Made by a program: the position numbers and the translations under genes
Part shown: positions 23,463-31,911 of the stretch, piece after piece
How positions within the stretch are numbered: position 1 is the stretch's first letter
How the letters are laid out: each line of letters begins with the position of its first letter
NCBI GenBank assembly: GCA_049889395.1
Contig: JBMHDM010000009.1
Coordinates: 1-34,263 of the forward strand
DNA from: UBA3537 sp049889395
GTDB lineage: Bacteria > Bacteroidota > Bacteroidia > Flavobacteriales > Flavobacteriaceae
Length of the DNA stretch: 34,263 nucleotides
Reading direction: 5' to 3'
The notes under the pieces: generated by a model
Databases searched by the model: none
What the model was told of the DNA's origin: nothing
Seen by the model: only the letters and a program-made list of their open reading frames with translations

Positions 23463-23714
23463 GTGGAGGCAATAGGGCTGTTGGCCGCTGCACTAACAAC
23501 CTATTCTTTTTTGCCGCAAGTTTACAAAACGTGGCATACCAAAGACGTATCCGCTTTTTCTTTAACCACCTTTTCATTGTTTTTTATTGGTATAGTTTGC
23601 TGGTTGGTTTATGGTATTTGTAAAGATAGTTTGTCGATGATTTTAGCCAATTCCATAACTATGGTGTCATCATTGATTATTTTAATTCTTATTGTCAAAT
23701 ATCGCAAACCTTAG
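23463..23714 (+). CDS. SemiSWEET family sugar transporter
   Basis: A small three-helix transporter of the MtN3/SWEET superfamily, which works as a dimer to move sugars across the inner membrane. I prefer the GTG at 23463, giving an 83-residue protein that starts MEAIGLLAAALTTYSFLPQ and aligns with known SemiSWEET starts; the PQ motif is at residues 18-19. An in-frame ATG at 23415 lies inside leuS and would add 16 residues. The second and third helices (FSLFFIGIVCWLVYGI, ILANSITMVSSLIILILI) are typical. It begins 11 bp after leuS and is probably co-transcribed. Substrate not known. Confidence 0.9.
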   Translation: MEAIGLLAAALTTYSFLPQVYKTWHTKDVSAFSLTTFSLFFIGIVCWLVYGICKDSLSMILANSITMVSSLIILILIVKYRKP

Positions 23715-23747
23715 CTGACAATATTTCATAGATTAAATTTTTGGTGC

Positions 23748-23755
23748 TATTTTTG
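23748..23755 (+). promoter_or_regulatory. Candidate -7 box of the YugP-type peptidase gene
   Basis: TATTTTTG matches TANNTTTG, 26 bp upstream of the start codon at 23782, in the short gap after the SemiSWEET gene. The upstream box is not clear. Confidence 0.4.
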
Positions 23756-23781
23756 ACTACAAATACCTAAATACTTTATCT

Positions 23782-24474
23782 ATGGGAACCTATTATATAT
23801 TACTTGGATTAATTACTTTGGTGAGTTGGATGGTTAGCTCAACTCTCAAACGGAAATTCAAATACTATTCGAAGACACAACTTCGAAATGGTATGTCCGG
23901 CGCCGAAATTGCTGAGAAAATGTTGGCTGATCACGGCATTAGAAATGTTCGGGTGGTTTCTGTCAAGGGTCGATTGACAGATCATTATAACCCCAAAGAC
24001 CGCACCGTAAACCTTAGTGAGGCGGTCTATCACGAGCGGAATGCGGCTGCGGCTGCCGTTGCTGCACACGAATGTGGTCATGCCGTTCAACACGCTCAGG
24101 CCTACAGCTGGTTGCAAATGCGATCAACTCTAGTGCCCATGGTAAATATTTCCTCTTCATTATCTATATGGGTCATTTTTGCAGGACTTATGCTAGGGTT
24201 TGGTGCAGGTTTGGGACTTGGTTTTTGGGTGGCCCTATTGGGGTTTGGCCTTATGGCCATCGCAACAGTGTTTAGTTTTGTAACCTTGCCTGTCGAGTAC
24301 GATGCTAGCAACAGAGCATTAGCTTGGTTAAAAAATAAAAATATAGTTTCTCGAGAGGAATATAAAGGTGCTGAGGATGCTTTGAAATGGGCTGCGAGAA
24401 CGTATCTTGTGGCAGCCTTGGGGTCTCTTGCTACTTTACTGTATTGGGCACTTCAAATTTTTGGACGTGACTAA
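23782..24474 (+). CDS. Membrane zinc metallopeptidase, YugP family
   Basis: A 230-residue membrane-bound zinc metallopeptidase of the YugP (PF04298-type) family; the function is not established. An N-terminal helix (about 3-20) is followed by a region with GMSGAEIAEKMLADHGI and LTDHYNPKDRTVNLSE, then the zinc motif HECGH (96-100) in AAAAVAAHECGHAVQHA, two membrane helices (about 122-168), the VEYDASNRALAWL segment and a C-terminal helix. It overlaps the convergent Lrp-type regulator by 4 bp at the 3' ends. Confidence 0.93.
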   Translation: MGTYYILLGLITLVSWMVSSTLKRKFKYYSKTQLRNGMSGAEIAEKMLADHGIRNVRVVSVKGRLTDHYNPKDRTVNLSEAVYHERNAAAAAVAAHECGHAVQHAQAYSWLQMRSTLVPMVNISSSLSIWVIFAGLMLGFGAGLGLGFWVALLGFGLMAIATVFSFVTLPVEYDASNRALAWLKNKNIVSREEYKGAEDALKWAARTYLVAALGSLATLLYWALQIFGRD

Positions 24475-24929
24475 ATTTTTATTTGTCTATCCAATTGTTG
24501 ATTTAAAGAAATAAAAGTTTCTGTTCTAGAAACACCAGAAATATCTTGAATGCTTTTGTTTAAAACATTCATTAGATGCTCATTATCCTTGCATAAAATT
24601 TTAATAAGAATGCTCCAGTCTCCAGTGGTATAATGGCACTCAAGAACTTCTGGAATTCGCTTGAGTTGGCGAACGGCATCAGAATTATTCTTGGCCTTTT
24701 CTAGATATACACCAACAAATGCCATGGTTTTGTAGCCCAATACTTTGGGGTTAATCACAATTTTAGATCCAGCAATTAATCCAGTGTTTTCCAATTTTCT
24801 CAAACGCTGATGAATAGCCGCTCCAGAAATTCCAATATTTCGAGCAATTTCAAGGATAGGGGTGCGCGCATCTTTCATCAATGATCTCAAAATAGTTTTA
24901 TCTATTCCGTCAATTGATATTTTTTCCAT
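24471..24929 (-). CDS. Lrp/AsnC family transcriptional regulator
   Basis: A 152-residue amino-acid-responsive regulator. The N-terminal winged helix-turn-helix (about 5-55; KTILRSLMKDARTPILEIAR then GISGAAIHQRLRKLENTGLI) is followed by a RAM/AsnC ligand domain (about 65-145; TMAFVGVYLEKAKNN, VLECHYTTGDWSILIKI). Proteins of this type form octamers and sense amino acids. It lies 65 bp downstream of the saccharopine dehydrogenase-like gene on the same strand, so lysine or a related metabolite is a plausible effector. A perfect inverted repeat sits 9 bp upstream of its start, a possible site for autoregulation. Confidence 0.94.
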   Translation of the reverse strand: MEKISIDGIDKTILRSLMKDARTPILEIARNIGISGAAIHQRLRKLENTGLIAGSKIVINPKVLGYKTMAFVGVYLEKAKNNSDAVRQLKRIPEVLECHYTTGDWSILIKILCKDNEHLMNVLNKSIQDISGVSRTETFISLNQQLDRQIKI

Positions 24930-24937
24930 TTATCTTT

Positions 24938-24952
24938 AATATATAGTATATT
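24938..24952 (-). promoter_or_regulatory. Candidate Lrp-type operator
   Basis: AATATA-TAG-TATATT, a perfect 6-bp inverted repeat with a 3-nt centre, 9 bp upstream of the Lrp-type regulator start. The length of 15 bp and AT-rich dyad fit Lrp/AsnC binding sites, but such repeats are also easy to find by chance in AT-rich DNA. Confidence 0.4.
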
Positions 24953-24994
24953 TGACTTAATAAAAAGACAAAATAATTACAATTTATAACTAAA

Positions 24995-26359
24995 TTAAGT
25001 GTTTAGCATATTATATCCTAAATAATCTACATTTTTCTCTTTAAATTTTATATCATAATATTCTAATTCTTTTAATATCGGCTCATATATAGCTCTATTT
25101 ATAGGGATTTTAACCCCTTTTGATTTTATTTTGCCATTTAATATATTTAAAGTTGCAATAGCGAGTGGTAAACCTACTGTTTTGGCCATTGCCGTATAAG
25201 TTTGATTCTCACCCTTACAAACCATGGTAGAGTCAATTTGATAGGTTCTCCCACTAAATTCATATCCAAACTTGTGATACATCACAATCATATCCTGATC
25301 TTCAGGACCAAGTGTCCAACTGTCAACAAGAATTTTTTGAAGAATTTGAGCTGGACTGGCATTTTTGAGACCGACAGTTTTGTTGGGGTTAAATAGATCT
25401 AATTCTTCTAATTTTTCCCACAAAATGTCATCTTGGTCAATTTTCAGCTGATGTCTCAATTTCAGTTCGACCGAATCAGAAGGACTGTAGGGCAAGAATG
25501 AGTTGATAAAATCACGATAACTCATGTATTCACTATCCTCCAAAGTGTAACTATCGTCAGTCATTCCAAGCATCACAAAAACTTGCCATGCTCGACTAAA
25601 CCCTACACGCCGGATGGTTCCGCGATACATGGTTTTAATGCTATTTAAGCCATAAATACTCTGATACTTAAGAGAATCCCGATTGGCATAAGCTTCGAAT
25701 CGACCATAACCCTCCACCTCAAGAAACTCAGTTCGTCTAAAAAGACGGTGATAAGGAATGTATTTAAATTTTCCTTCTTGAACAAACTTAGCGGTACCGC
25801 CTTGTCCTGCAGTCACCACGTTTCTTGGGTTCCATGTAAATTTATAATTCCACAAATTATTATCACTTTCTGGAGCGACTAATCCGCCAGTAAAGGATTC
25901 AAAAAGAATCATTTTTCCGCCTTCTGATTTAATGCGATCAATGACTTGCATAGCGCTCATGTGATCGATACCAGGATCGACCCCCATTTCATTTAAAAAC
26001 AAAAGGCCTTTGTCTTGAACAGCATCGTCCATGGCCTCCATCTTTTGACTGACATAAGAAGCTGTAACCATATTTTTGCCATATGTTAGGCAATCTCTGG
26101 CAACCTCCAAATGAAAACGAGCCGGCAACATTGAAACTACAATATCAGCTTTTTGGATTTCCGTTTTGCGTTTTTCTACATTAAATACATCAAAATAAAT
26201 GGCCTGACCATTTGGGTGATTTCCAATTCGCTTTTTGGCCAACTCTATGTTTTGGTCGGCTAAAACAACTTTTAGGTTCTCGGCCTGAGATTTGTCAAGG
26301 AAATATTTGATGAGATATGCTGTAGACTTACCAGCACCAATAATAAGGATGGTTCGCAT
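24995..26359 (-). CDS. Saccharopine dehydrogenase family protein
   Basis: A 454-residue NAD(P)-dependent oxidoreductase of the saccharopine dehydrogenase family, similar to the glutamate-forming (LYS9-like) enzymes of lysine metabolism. The N-terminal Rossmann fold shows ILIIGAGKSTAYL (4-16) and ADIVVSMLPARFHLEVARDC; the central domain has FLNEMGVDPGIDHMSAMQVID and the catalytic region GGLVAPESDNNLWNYKFTW. The likely reaction is saccharopine + NAD(P)+ to glutamate + aminoadipate semialdehyde, or a related amine dehydrogenation. The Lrp-type regulator downstream suggests amino-acid control. No lysine-ketoglutarate reductase is in view. Confidence 0.92.
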   Translation of the reverse strand: MRTILIIGAGKSTAYLIKYFLDKSQAENLKVVLADQNIELAKKRIGNHPNGQAIYFDVFNVEKRKTEIQKADIVVSMLPARFHLEVARDCLTYGKNMVTASYVSQKMEAMDDAVQDKGLLFLNEMGVDPGIDHMSAMQVIDRIKSEGGKMILFESFTGGLVAPESDNNLWNYKFTWNPRNVVTAGQGGTAKFVQEGKFKYIPYHRLFRRTEFLEVEGYGRFEAYANRDSLKYQSIYGLNSIKTMYRGTIRRVGFSRAWQVFVMLGMTDDSYTLEDSEYMSYRDFINSFLPYSPSDSVELKLRHQLKIDQDDILWEKLEELDLFNPNKTVGLKNASPAQILQKILVDSWTLGPEDQDMIVMYHKFGYEFSGRTYQIDSTMVCKGENQTYTAMAKTVGLPLAIATLNILNGKIKSKGVKIPINRAIYEPILKELEYYDIKFKEKNVDYLGYNMLNT

Positions 26360-26376
26360 ATTGTGGTTGCAATGAT

Positions 26377-26384
26377 TACTTTTG
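26377..26384 (+). promoter_or_regulatory. Candidate -7 box of the DUF423 gene
   Basis: TACTTTTG matches TANNTTTG, 22 bp upstream of the DUF423 start, in the 47-bp gap between divergent genes. The upstream box is not clear. Confidence 0.4.
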
Positions 26385-26406
26385 TGTCTAAAGTTAATTA
26401 TTTAAA

Positions 26407-26799
26407 ATGAGTATGGAAAAGAAAATATTTTTGGTGGCCTCAATTATGGGATTAATCGCTGTAGTTTTTGGGGCTTTTGCGACACATGGCTTAAAACCAT
26501 TGTTGAGCGACACCTCATTCGATAGTTTTCAGCTAGCGATACGCTACCAAATGTACAATGCGTTTTTTCTTTTTGTAATTGGATTGATGCCGCAATTACA
26601 ACCCAATCAGAAAAAGCGTATTCTTTTAGTAACACTTTTTGGGGTTCTTTTATTTTCAGGGTCTATTTATTTACTTTCAACCAATGTAGTGACGACCTTT
26701 GATTTATCCTTTCTTGGCCCGATAACCCCTATAGGTGGCCTGTTGTTGATTTTGGCTTGGGGAATGCCTGTTTTTTTTCTTTTAAAATATAAAAGTTAA
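26407..26799 (+). CDS. DUF423 family small membrane protein
   Basis: A 130-residue inner-membrane protein of the DUF423 (YgdD-like) family with four predicted helices; function unknown. The family start is visible as MGLIAVVFGAFATHGLKPLL (residues 15-34), followed by AIRYQMYNAFFLFVIGL and a Gly-rich end (PIGGLLLILAWGMPVFFLL). It is divergent from the saccharopine dehydrogenase-like gene and lies 62 bp upstream of pckA, which has its own -7 box. Confidence 0.93.
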   Translation: MSMEKKIFLVASIMGLIAVVFGAFATHGLKPLLSDTSFDSFQLAIRYQMYNAFFLFVIGLMPQLQPNQKKRILLVTLFGVLLFSGSIYLLSTNVVTTFDLSFLGPITPIGGLLLILAWGMPVFFLLKYKS

Positions 26800-26830
26800 G
26801 TTAAAGTTCAACTGTTTTTAAAAGAATAAT

Positions 26831-26838
26831 TACCTTTG
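26831..26838 (+). promoter_or_regulatory. Candidate -7 box of pckA
   Basis: TACCTTTG matches TANNTTTG, 23 bp upstream of the pckA ATG. No good TTTG lies 19 nt upstream. Confidence 0.45.
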
Positions 26839-26861
26839 TCCTTTAATGCGATTTACTTTTT

Positions 26862-28481
26862 ATGAATAACGTTCATCAAGTTACGAAAACGATTTCGTTA
26901 AAATCCCTTGGTATAACCTCAAAGTCAGTTCACTATCAGCTTTCTCAAGACCAATTACACGCTAAAACCATAGACCTAAAACAAGGCGTAGAGACCTCCT
27001 CAGGCGCCTTGGCCATCAATACAGGGGAATTTACAGGGCGTTCGCCCAAAGACCGGTTTATTGTTCAAGACGCCATCACCAAAGACAAGATCTGGTGGGG
27101 GGATATCAATATTCCATTTTCGCCCAACGCCTTTGACAAACTTTACAACAAAGTGATTCATTACCTTAACGATAAGGAACTATATGTGCGCGACAGTTTT
27201 GTTTGTGCCGATCCTAATTACCGGGTCAACATAAGGGTTGTTAATGAATACCCTTGGAGTAATTTTTTTGCCTACAACATGTTTATGCGTCCTACTGCTT
27301 CAGAACTTGAAAATTTTATCCCTGAATGGACCATTGTCAACGCACCTGGCTTTATGGCCGACGCTAAAGTCGATGAAACGCGTCAACATAATTTTGCTAT
27401 TCTAAATTTTACAAAAAAAATCGCCTTAATTGGTGGGACAGGCTACACTGGAGAAATCAAAAAAGGCATTTTTTCGGCCCTAAATTTTTTGTTGCCTGTT
27501 TACAGCGATACACTTCCGATGCATTGCAGTGCCAATGTGGGCAAAAACGGTGAAACAGCCATATTTTTTGGACTCTCTGGAACGGGAAAAACTACACTTT
27601 CAACTGATTCAGAACGTCAACTTATTGGCGATGACGAACACGGCTGGACCGCCGAAAATACCATCTTTAACTTTGAGGGCGGATGTTATGCCAAGGTTAT
27701 CAATTTGTCCAAATCCAAAGAACCAGACATTTACAATGCTATCAAAAAAGGGGCGATTTTGGAAAATGTGGTGATGGATAAAAAGGGGAATGTCGATTTT
27801 ACAGATAAGAGCATAACGCCCAACACACGTGTGAGTTACCCCATCCACCACATCCAAAATATACAACCCAAATCTATTGGGGGAAATCCAAAAAATATTT
27901 TTTTCTTAACCGCTGATGCTTTTGGTGTATTACCGCCGATATCGAAGCTTACTCCAGGTCAAGCGGCCTATCATTTTATTTCAGGTTATACGGCCAAAGT
28001 AGCAGGTACCGAGGCTGGAATTAATGAGCCAAAACCTATTTTTTCGGCATGTTTTGGCGCACCATTTATGCCACTTCATCCAACTAAATATGCGGAGATG
28101 TTAAGTGCCAAGATGAAGTCGCTAGGGGTTACAGTTTGGCTGGTCAATACGGGCTGGACAGGTGGACCATATGGAATCGGAAAACGAATGGAACTCAAGT
28201 ACACAAGAGCCATGATTGCGGCTGCAATGGATGGTTCTTTGGAAGCGGCTAACAAGGACAACTACCATATTCATTCTGTATTTGGAGTACTTCAACCTAG
28301 GGTTTGCCCTAATGTTCCCACTGCAGTTTTAAGCCCAAGAAAAACTTGGAATAATGACGACGGGTTTTACAAAATTGCCTATGAGTTGGCGAATTCATTT
28401 ATCGATAACTTTAAGCAATTTGAGGCATTTGCAAATGCCGAAATTATAGGTGGAGCGCCAAATTCTAAACCTAAATCCTAA
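26862..28481 (+). CDS. pckA: Phosphoenolpyruvate carboxykinase (ATP)
   Basis: Converts oxaloacetate and ATP to phosphoenolpyruvate and CO2, the entry step of gluconeogenesis, or the reverse in CO2 fixation. The 539-residue protein has GRSPKDRFIV (residues about 55-64), the substrate segment YTGEIKKGIF, the kinase-1a loop GLSGTGKTTLS (237-247), the metal-binding IGDDEHGW, and NTGWTGGPYGIGKRM near the adenine site. The length fits the ATP-dependent family. It is a single gene with its own -7 box; no terminator is evident in the 75 bp that follow. Confidence 0.98.
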   Translation: MNNVHQVTKTISLKSLGITSKSVHYQLSQDQLHAKTIDLKQGVETSSGALAINTGEFTGRSPKDRFIVQDAITKDKIWWGDINIPFSPNAFDKLYNKVIHYLNDKELYVRDSFVCADPNYRVNIRVVNEYPWSNFFAYNMFMRPTASELENFIPEWTIVNAPGFMADAKVDETRQHNFAILNFTKKIALIGGTGYTGEIKKGIFSALNFLLPVYSDTLPMHCSANVGKNGETAIFFGLSGTGKTTLSTDSERQLIGDDEHGWTAENTIFNFEGGCYAKVINLSKSKEPDIYNAIKKGAILENVVMDKKGNVDFTDKSITPNTRVSYPIHHIQNIQPKSIGGNPKNIFFLTADAFGVLPPISKLTPGQAAYHFISGYTAKVAGTEAGINEPKPIFSACFGAPFMPLHPTKYAEMLSAKMKSLGVTVWLVNTGWTGGPYGIGKRMELKYTRAMIAAAMDGSLEAANKDNYHIHSVFGVLQPRVCPNVPTAVLSPRKTWNNDDGFYKIAYELANSFIDNFKQFEAFANAEIIGGAPNSKPKS

Positions 28482-28556
28482 AGAATCAGTTTAATAAATT
28501 TGAAAGGTTTTTACAGTTCAAATTAAAAGCGTAATTTTAAGGTTTAGATCAAACCA

Positions 28557-29030
28557 ATGCGCTTTCTAATCATTTTACTTTTAAGTGTTTGTTTTGCTTG
28601 TAATTATTTTCAAAAAACGAAACTGGACTCTAAAGCTCTATTAGACCAAGAGCTAAAGACCTTTAAATGGGATCAAGTAGACCAATATCCGACCTTTGAA
28701 ACTTGTCAAGCAGATTATAATTTTGAGCAAAATAAAAGATGTTTTGAATCCACCCTAATTGCTCATGTTTCCAAGGTTTTAAATTTAGAAACTGTAAAAC
28801 CAATTCTAACTAAAAATGATACTTTGAAAATTAAGTTTTTAGTATCTAAAAATGGAGTTTTAACTATTCCGAAAATAGGAAGCCAAAGTTTTTCAGAAGA
28901 AAATATAAATGCTTTGACAACGATTTTGACCAAAAGTCTAGATGAGCTCCCCTTGCTTTTTCCTGCTGTAAAGCGCAGTCAACAGGTGCAATCTGAGTTT
29001 CAGTTGCCCATCATACTAAACCTATATTAA
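28557..29030 (+). CDS. Putative lipoprotein with a TonB-C-like domain
   Basis: A 157-residue exported protein I cannot assign to a named family. It has a signal with Cys residues (LIILLLSVCFACNYF; Cys at 15 is the likely lipidation site). The C-terminal part (about 80-157) follows the pattern of TonB C-terminal domains: LKIKFLVSKNGVLTIPKI, a helix with INALTTILTKSLDELPLLFPA, and EFQLPIILNLY at the end. There is no membrane anchor plus proline-rich spacer as in true TonB. It lies 21 bp upstream of ruvC. Confidence 0.72.
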   Translation: MRFLIILLLSVCFACNYFQKTKLDSKALLDQELKTFKWDQVDQYPTFETCQADYNFEQNKRCFESTLIAHVSKVLNLETVKPILTKNDTLKIKFLVSKNGVLTIPKIGSQSFSEENINALTTILTKSLDELPLLFPAVKRSQQVQSEFQLPIILNLY

Positions 29031-29051
29031 TGGTATTACAACCTTTGTTTT

Positions 29052-29606
29052 ATGGCATCTGAAAAAATCATTTTAGGGATCGATCCTGGAACAACTATAA
29101 TGGGATTTGGGCTGATTAAAGTCATAGGGAAGTCGATGTCGTTTTTACAACTTAATGAACTTCAGCTCAAAAAATATAGTGATCATTATTTGAAACTAAA
29201 GCTCATTTTTGAAAGAACAATTGAACTCATAGATACCTATAACCCTGATGAAATTGCTATTGAAGCGCCTTTTTTTGGTAAAAATGTGCAAAGTATGTTG
29301 AAGCTTGGTCGAGCACAAGGCGTTGCTATGGCGGCTGGATTGTCCAGAGAAATTCCAATTACGGAGTATTCGCCAAAAAAAATTAAAATGGCTATAACGG
29401 GCAATGGCAATGCAAGTAAAGAACAGGTCGCCAAAATGCTTCAATCCCTGTTAGACCTAAAAGAATTGCCCAAAAATTTAGATTCTACAGATGGATTAGC
29501 AGCGGCAGTTTGTCATTTTTATAATGCTGGTAACGTAAGCGCCGGTAAAAGTTATACCGGCTGGAGTGCCTTTGTAAAGCAAAATGAAAACAGGGTAAAA
29601 AAATAA
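29052..29606 (+). CDS. ruvC: Holliday junction endodeoxyribonuclease RuvC
   Basis: Resolves Holliday junctions in recombination by paired nicks, with RuvAB. The 184-residue protein has the RNase H-like active site: D11 in LGIDPGTTIMGFG, E71 in IAIEAPFFGKNVQSMLKLG, and D144/D147 in LDSTDGLAAAVCH. The length is standard. ruvA and ruvB are not nearby. hemW follows 8 bp downstream, so they share a transcript. Confidence 0.97.
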   Translation: MASEKIILGIDPGTTIMGFGLIKVIGKSMSFLQLNELQLKKYSDHYLKLKLIFERTIELIDTYNPDEIAIEAPFFGKNVQSMLKLGRAQGVAMAAGLSREIPITEYSPKKIKMAITGNGNASKEQVAKMLQSLLDLKELPKNLDSTDGLAAAVCHFYNAGNVSAGKSYTGWSAFVKQNENRVKK

Positions 29607-29614
29607 ATTTTGAA

Positions 29615-30739
29615 TTGGCAGGACTTTATCTACATATACCCTTTTGTAAACAAGCTTGTCACTATTGTAATTTCCATTTTTCCACCAATCATAAATATAA
29701 AACGGATTTTCTTAAAGCCCTGTCTAAGGAACTTAAACTCAGAGCTTCAGAATTAGCAGATTCCACACTGAAGTCAATTTATTTTGGTGGTGGAACACCG
29801 TCTGTGTTAACTATTGAAGAATTACATTTTATTTTTAAAACCTTAGAAACCCACTACAAGGTTGATCCGGATGCTGAAATCACTTTGGAGGCTAACCCCG
29901 ATGATCTAACCCTATCAAAAATCAAATCGTTAGCCGACTCAAGAATTAATAGACTGAGTATTGGAGTTCAATCTTTTTTTGACGAAGATTTACAGATCAT
30001 GAACCGGGCACATCAGTCTAGTGAGGCTAAGAAATGTATTAAAAACGCGAGAGAATATTTTGATAACATTACCATCGATTTGATGTATGGTATGCCGCAA
30101 ATGACTCTAGAACGTTGGCAAGATAATCTTAAAATTGCCTTTAGTTTGGGCATTCAACACCTGTCTTGCTACGCTCTTACTGTTGAGCCAAAAACAGCAT
30201 TGGAATATTTTGTTAAAACCAAAAAACACCCCCCCTTAGATGACGCGCTATCGGCGCTACATTTTAAGGTTCTTGTTGAACATGCCAAAGCTACGGGGTT
30301 TGTTCAGTACGAGGTTTGTAGTTTTGCAGAACCTGGATTTTTTTCAAAGCACAACACGAGTTACTGGTTGGGTAAGCCATATCTAGGGGTTGGACCTTCA
30401 GCGCATTCTTTTGATGGGAGAAAAAGATCTTGGAATGTATCTAATAATCAATTGTATATCAAATCTTTGCAGGATAATAAGCTGCCCCAAACGTTCGAAG
30501 TATTAACACCAGAGAATTGTTTTAATGAATACATTATGACCGGTCTTCGAACCATGTGGGGCGTCTCGCTTCAAAAAATTAGAGATGATTATGGGGACTC
30601 CTTTGAGGTTAAATTATTGAATAATGCCAAAAAACACTTACAAAGTAAAACATTGGTCATTCAAAATGATATTTTGAGAGTTGCACCAAAAGGTCAATTT
30701 CTTTCCGATGGTATTGCCTCCGATCTTTTTATTGTGTAA
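29615..30739 (+). CDS. hemW: Radical SAM protein HemW (heme chaperone)
   Basis: A radical SAM protein formerly annotated as oxygen-independent coproporphyrinogen oxidase; HemW binds heme and is thought to deliver it to target proteins. The 374-residue product starts with TTG at 29615 (AGLYLHIPFC), carries the cluster motif CKQACHYC (C11, C15, C18), the SAM-binding YFGGGTPS and the HemW-typical HNTSYWLGKPYLGVGPSAHS (246-265). The fourth cysteine that marks true HemN (CxxxCxxCxC) is replaced by F20, which supports HemW. It follows ruvC by 8 bp. Confidence 0.95.
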   Translation: MAGLYLHIPFCKQACHYCNFHFSTNHKYKTDFLKALSKELKLRASELADSTLKSIYFGGGTPSVLTIEELHFIFKTLETHYKVDPDAEITLEANPDDLTLSKIKSLADSRINRLSIGVQSFFDEDLQIMNRAHQSSEAKKCIKNAREYFDNITIDLMYGMPQMTLERWQDNLKIAFSLGIQHLSCYALTVEPKTALEYFVKTKKHPPLDDALSALHFKVLVEHAKATGFVQYEVCSFAEPGFFSKHNTSYWLGKPYLGVGPSAHSFDGRKRSWNVSNNQLYIKSLQDNKLPQTFEVLTPENCFNEYIMTGLRTMWGVSLQKIRDDYGDSFEVKLLNNAKKHLQSKTLVIQNDILRVAPKGQFLSDGIASDLFIV

Positions 30740-30770
30740 AATTTATTACATTTATAAAAATCCTCATTCA

Positions 30771-31520
30771 ATGAAAGCCATAATTTATGCCAATTCTAGA
30801 ACCTACACCATTTTTATTGATCAACCGATTGATATTTCAATTCCTTTGCGTGCCAGCTTAGACAATGTCAATGCTTGGTATTTACCACCACCAAAAATTT
30901 ATCCTGCAAAGATCGATGATTGGGTTGGGAGCATTCAACAAGGTGCTTCAGTTAATTTTAATTCAATAGAATTTAACCCTCATGCCCATGGGACTCATAC
31001 AGAATGTGTGGGTCATATTTTAGAAGAAGCTTTCAGCATTAATTCAAGTCTGAAACAATTTTTATTTGTCACGGAAGTGATTACAGTTGTGCCCGAGACT
31101 AATGGCAATGATTTTATCATTTCTGATAAACAACTCCGTTATGCCATCGGCAATAAAAAAAGAGAAGCCATTGTAATAAGAACATTACCTAATACCAAAG
31201 ACAAACTCAATCGCCAATACTCCCATACCAATCCGCCATATTTATCTGAAGCAGCAGCCATTTATTTGCGGGGTAAGGGGGTTAAACATTTACTTGTAGA
31301 TTTGCCCAGTGTGGACAAAGAAAACGATGAGGGTAACCTTTTAGCTCATAAAGCTTTTTGGGATGTCAATGGCGAAGTTCGAAAAGATGCCACAATCACT
31401 GAAATGATTTTTGTTCCCAACGCTGTAAAAGACGGAAAATATATTTTAAATCTTATGATTGCGCCATTTGAAAATGATGCTTCCCCTAGCAAACCTATTT
31501 TGTACAAACTCCATGATTGA
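30771..31520 (+). CDS. Cyclase family (kynurenine formamidase-like) metal hydrolase
   Basis: A 249-residue member of the PF04199 cyclase family, metal-dependent hydrolases that include bacterial kynurenine formamidase. The metal motif is HAHGTHTECVGH (71-82), slightly changed from the common HxGTHxDxPxH, followed by AIVIRTLPN and VKHLLVDLPSVDKENDEG. I chose the ATG at 30771, 31 bp after hemW, because an in-frame upstream ATG at 30681 lies inside hemW and adds 30 unrelated residues. No tryptophan-degradation genes are nearby, so the substrate is open. Confidence 0.9.
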   Translation: MKAIIYANSRTYTIFIDQPIDISIPLRASLDNVNAWYLPPPKIYPAKIDDWVGSIQQGASVNFNSIEFNPHAHGTHTECVGHILEEAFSINSSLKQFLFVTEVITVVPETNGNDFIISDKQLRYAIGNKKREAIVIRTLPNTKDKLNRQYSHTNPPYLSEAAAIYLRGKGVKHLLVDLPSVDKENDEGNLLAHKAFWDVNGEVRKDATITEMIFVPNAVKDGKYILNLMIAPFENDASPSKPILYKLHD

Positions 31521-31536
31521 TTCAAAATTTAGAGCT

Positions 31537-31911
31537 ATGACCATTGATGAGATTCGTTCATTTTGTTTAAAACAAACGCACACCACTGAAGAATTTCCGT
31601 TTGACCAAGATACTTTAGTGTTTAAAGTTTTGGGTAAAATATTTGCCTTATGTCCTTTGGAAAAATGGGAAGAAGGAGCCCCGTCTATAACGCTGAAATG
31701 CGATCCTGAATATGCCATAGAACTGCGAGAGCAATTCTCTTGTATTATACCTGGCTTTCATGCCAATAAAAAGCATTGGAATACCATTTACCTTGAATCT
31801 AAAGCTATTCCATCAGAATTATTATTCAAAATGATTTTGCATAGTTATGATATGGTTATAAAAAACATGACCAAAAAACAACAAAGACAAATTCAAAAAT
31901 CAGGACTTTGA
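31537..31911 (+). CDS. MmcQ/YjbR family DNA-binding-like protein
   Basis: A 124-residue protein of the MmcQ/YjbR family, which has a cytoidine/double-wing fold suggested to bind DNA; its role is not established. The start MTIDEIRSFCLKQTHTTEEFPF matches the usual family start; an ATG at 31513 overlapping the cyclase stop would add eight residues. FKVLGKIFALCPLEKWEE, ITLKCDPEYAIELRE and HANKKHWNTIYLES follow the family pattern, and the basic tail (TKKQQRQIQKSGL) is seen. The 3' end overlaps the convergent M20 gene by 12 bp. Confidence 0.92.
   Translation: MTIDEIRSFCLKQTHTTEEFPFDQDTLVFKVLGKIFALCPLEKWEEGAPSITLKCDPEYAIELREQFSCIIPGFHANKKHWNTIYLESKAIPSELLFKMILHSYDMVIKNMTKKQQRQIQKSGL

Noticed and set aside
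26799..26818. Weak hairpin with a T run after the DUF423 gene
   Set aside because: The stem is only about 4-6 bp with a mismatch; not strong enough to call a terminator.
30681..30770. A longer start for the cyclase-family gene inside hemW
   Set aside because: The added residues are the hemW coding sequence in another frame and do not match the family.
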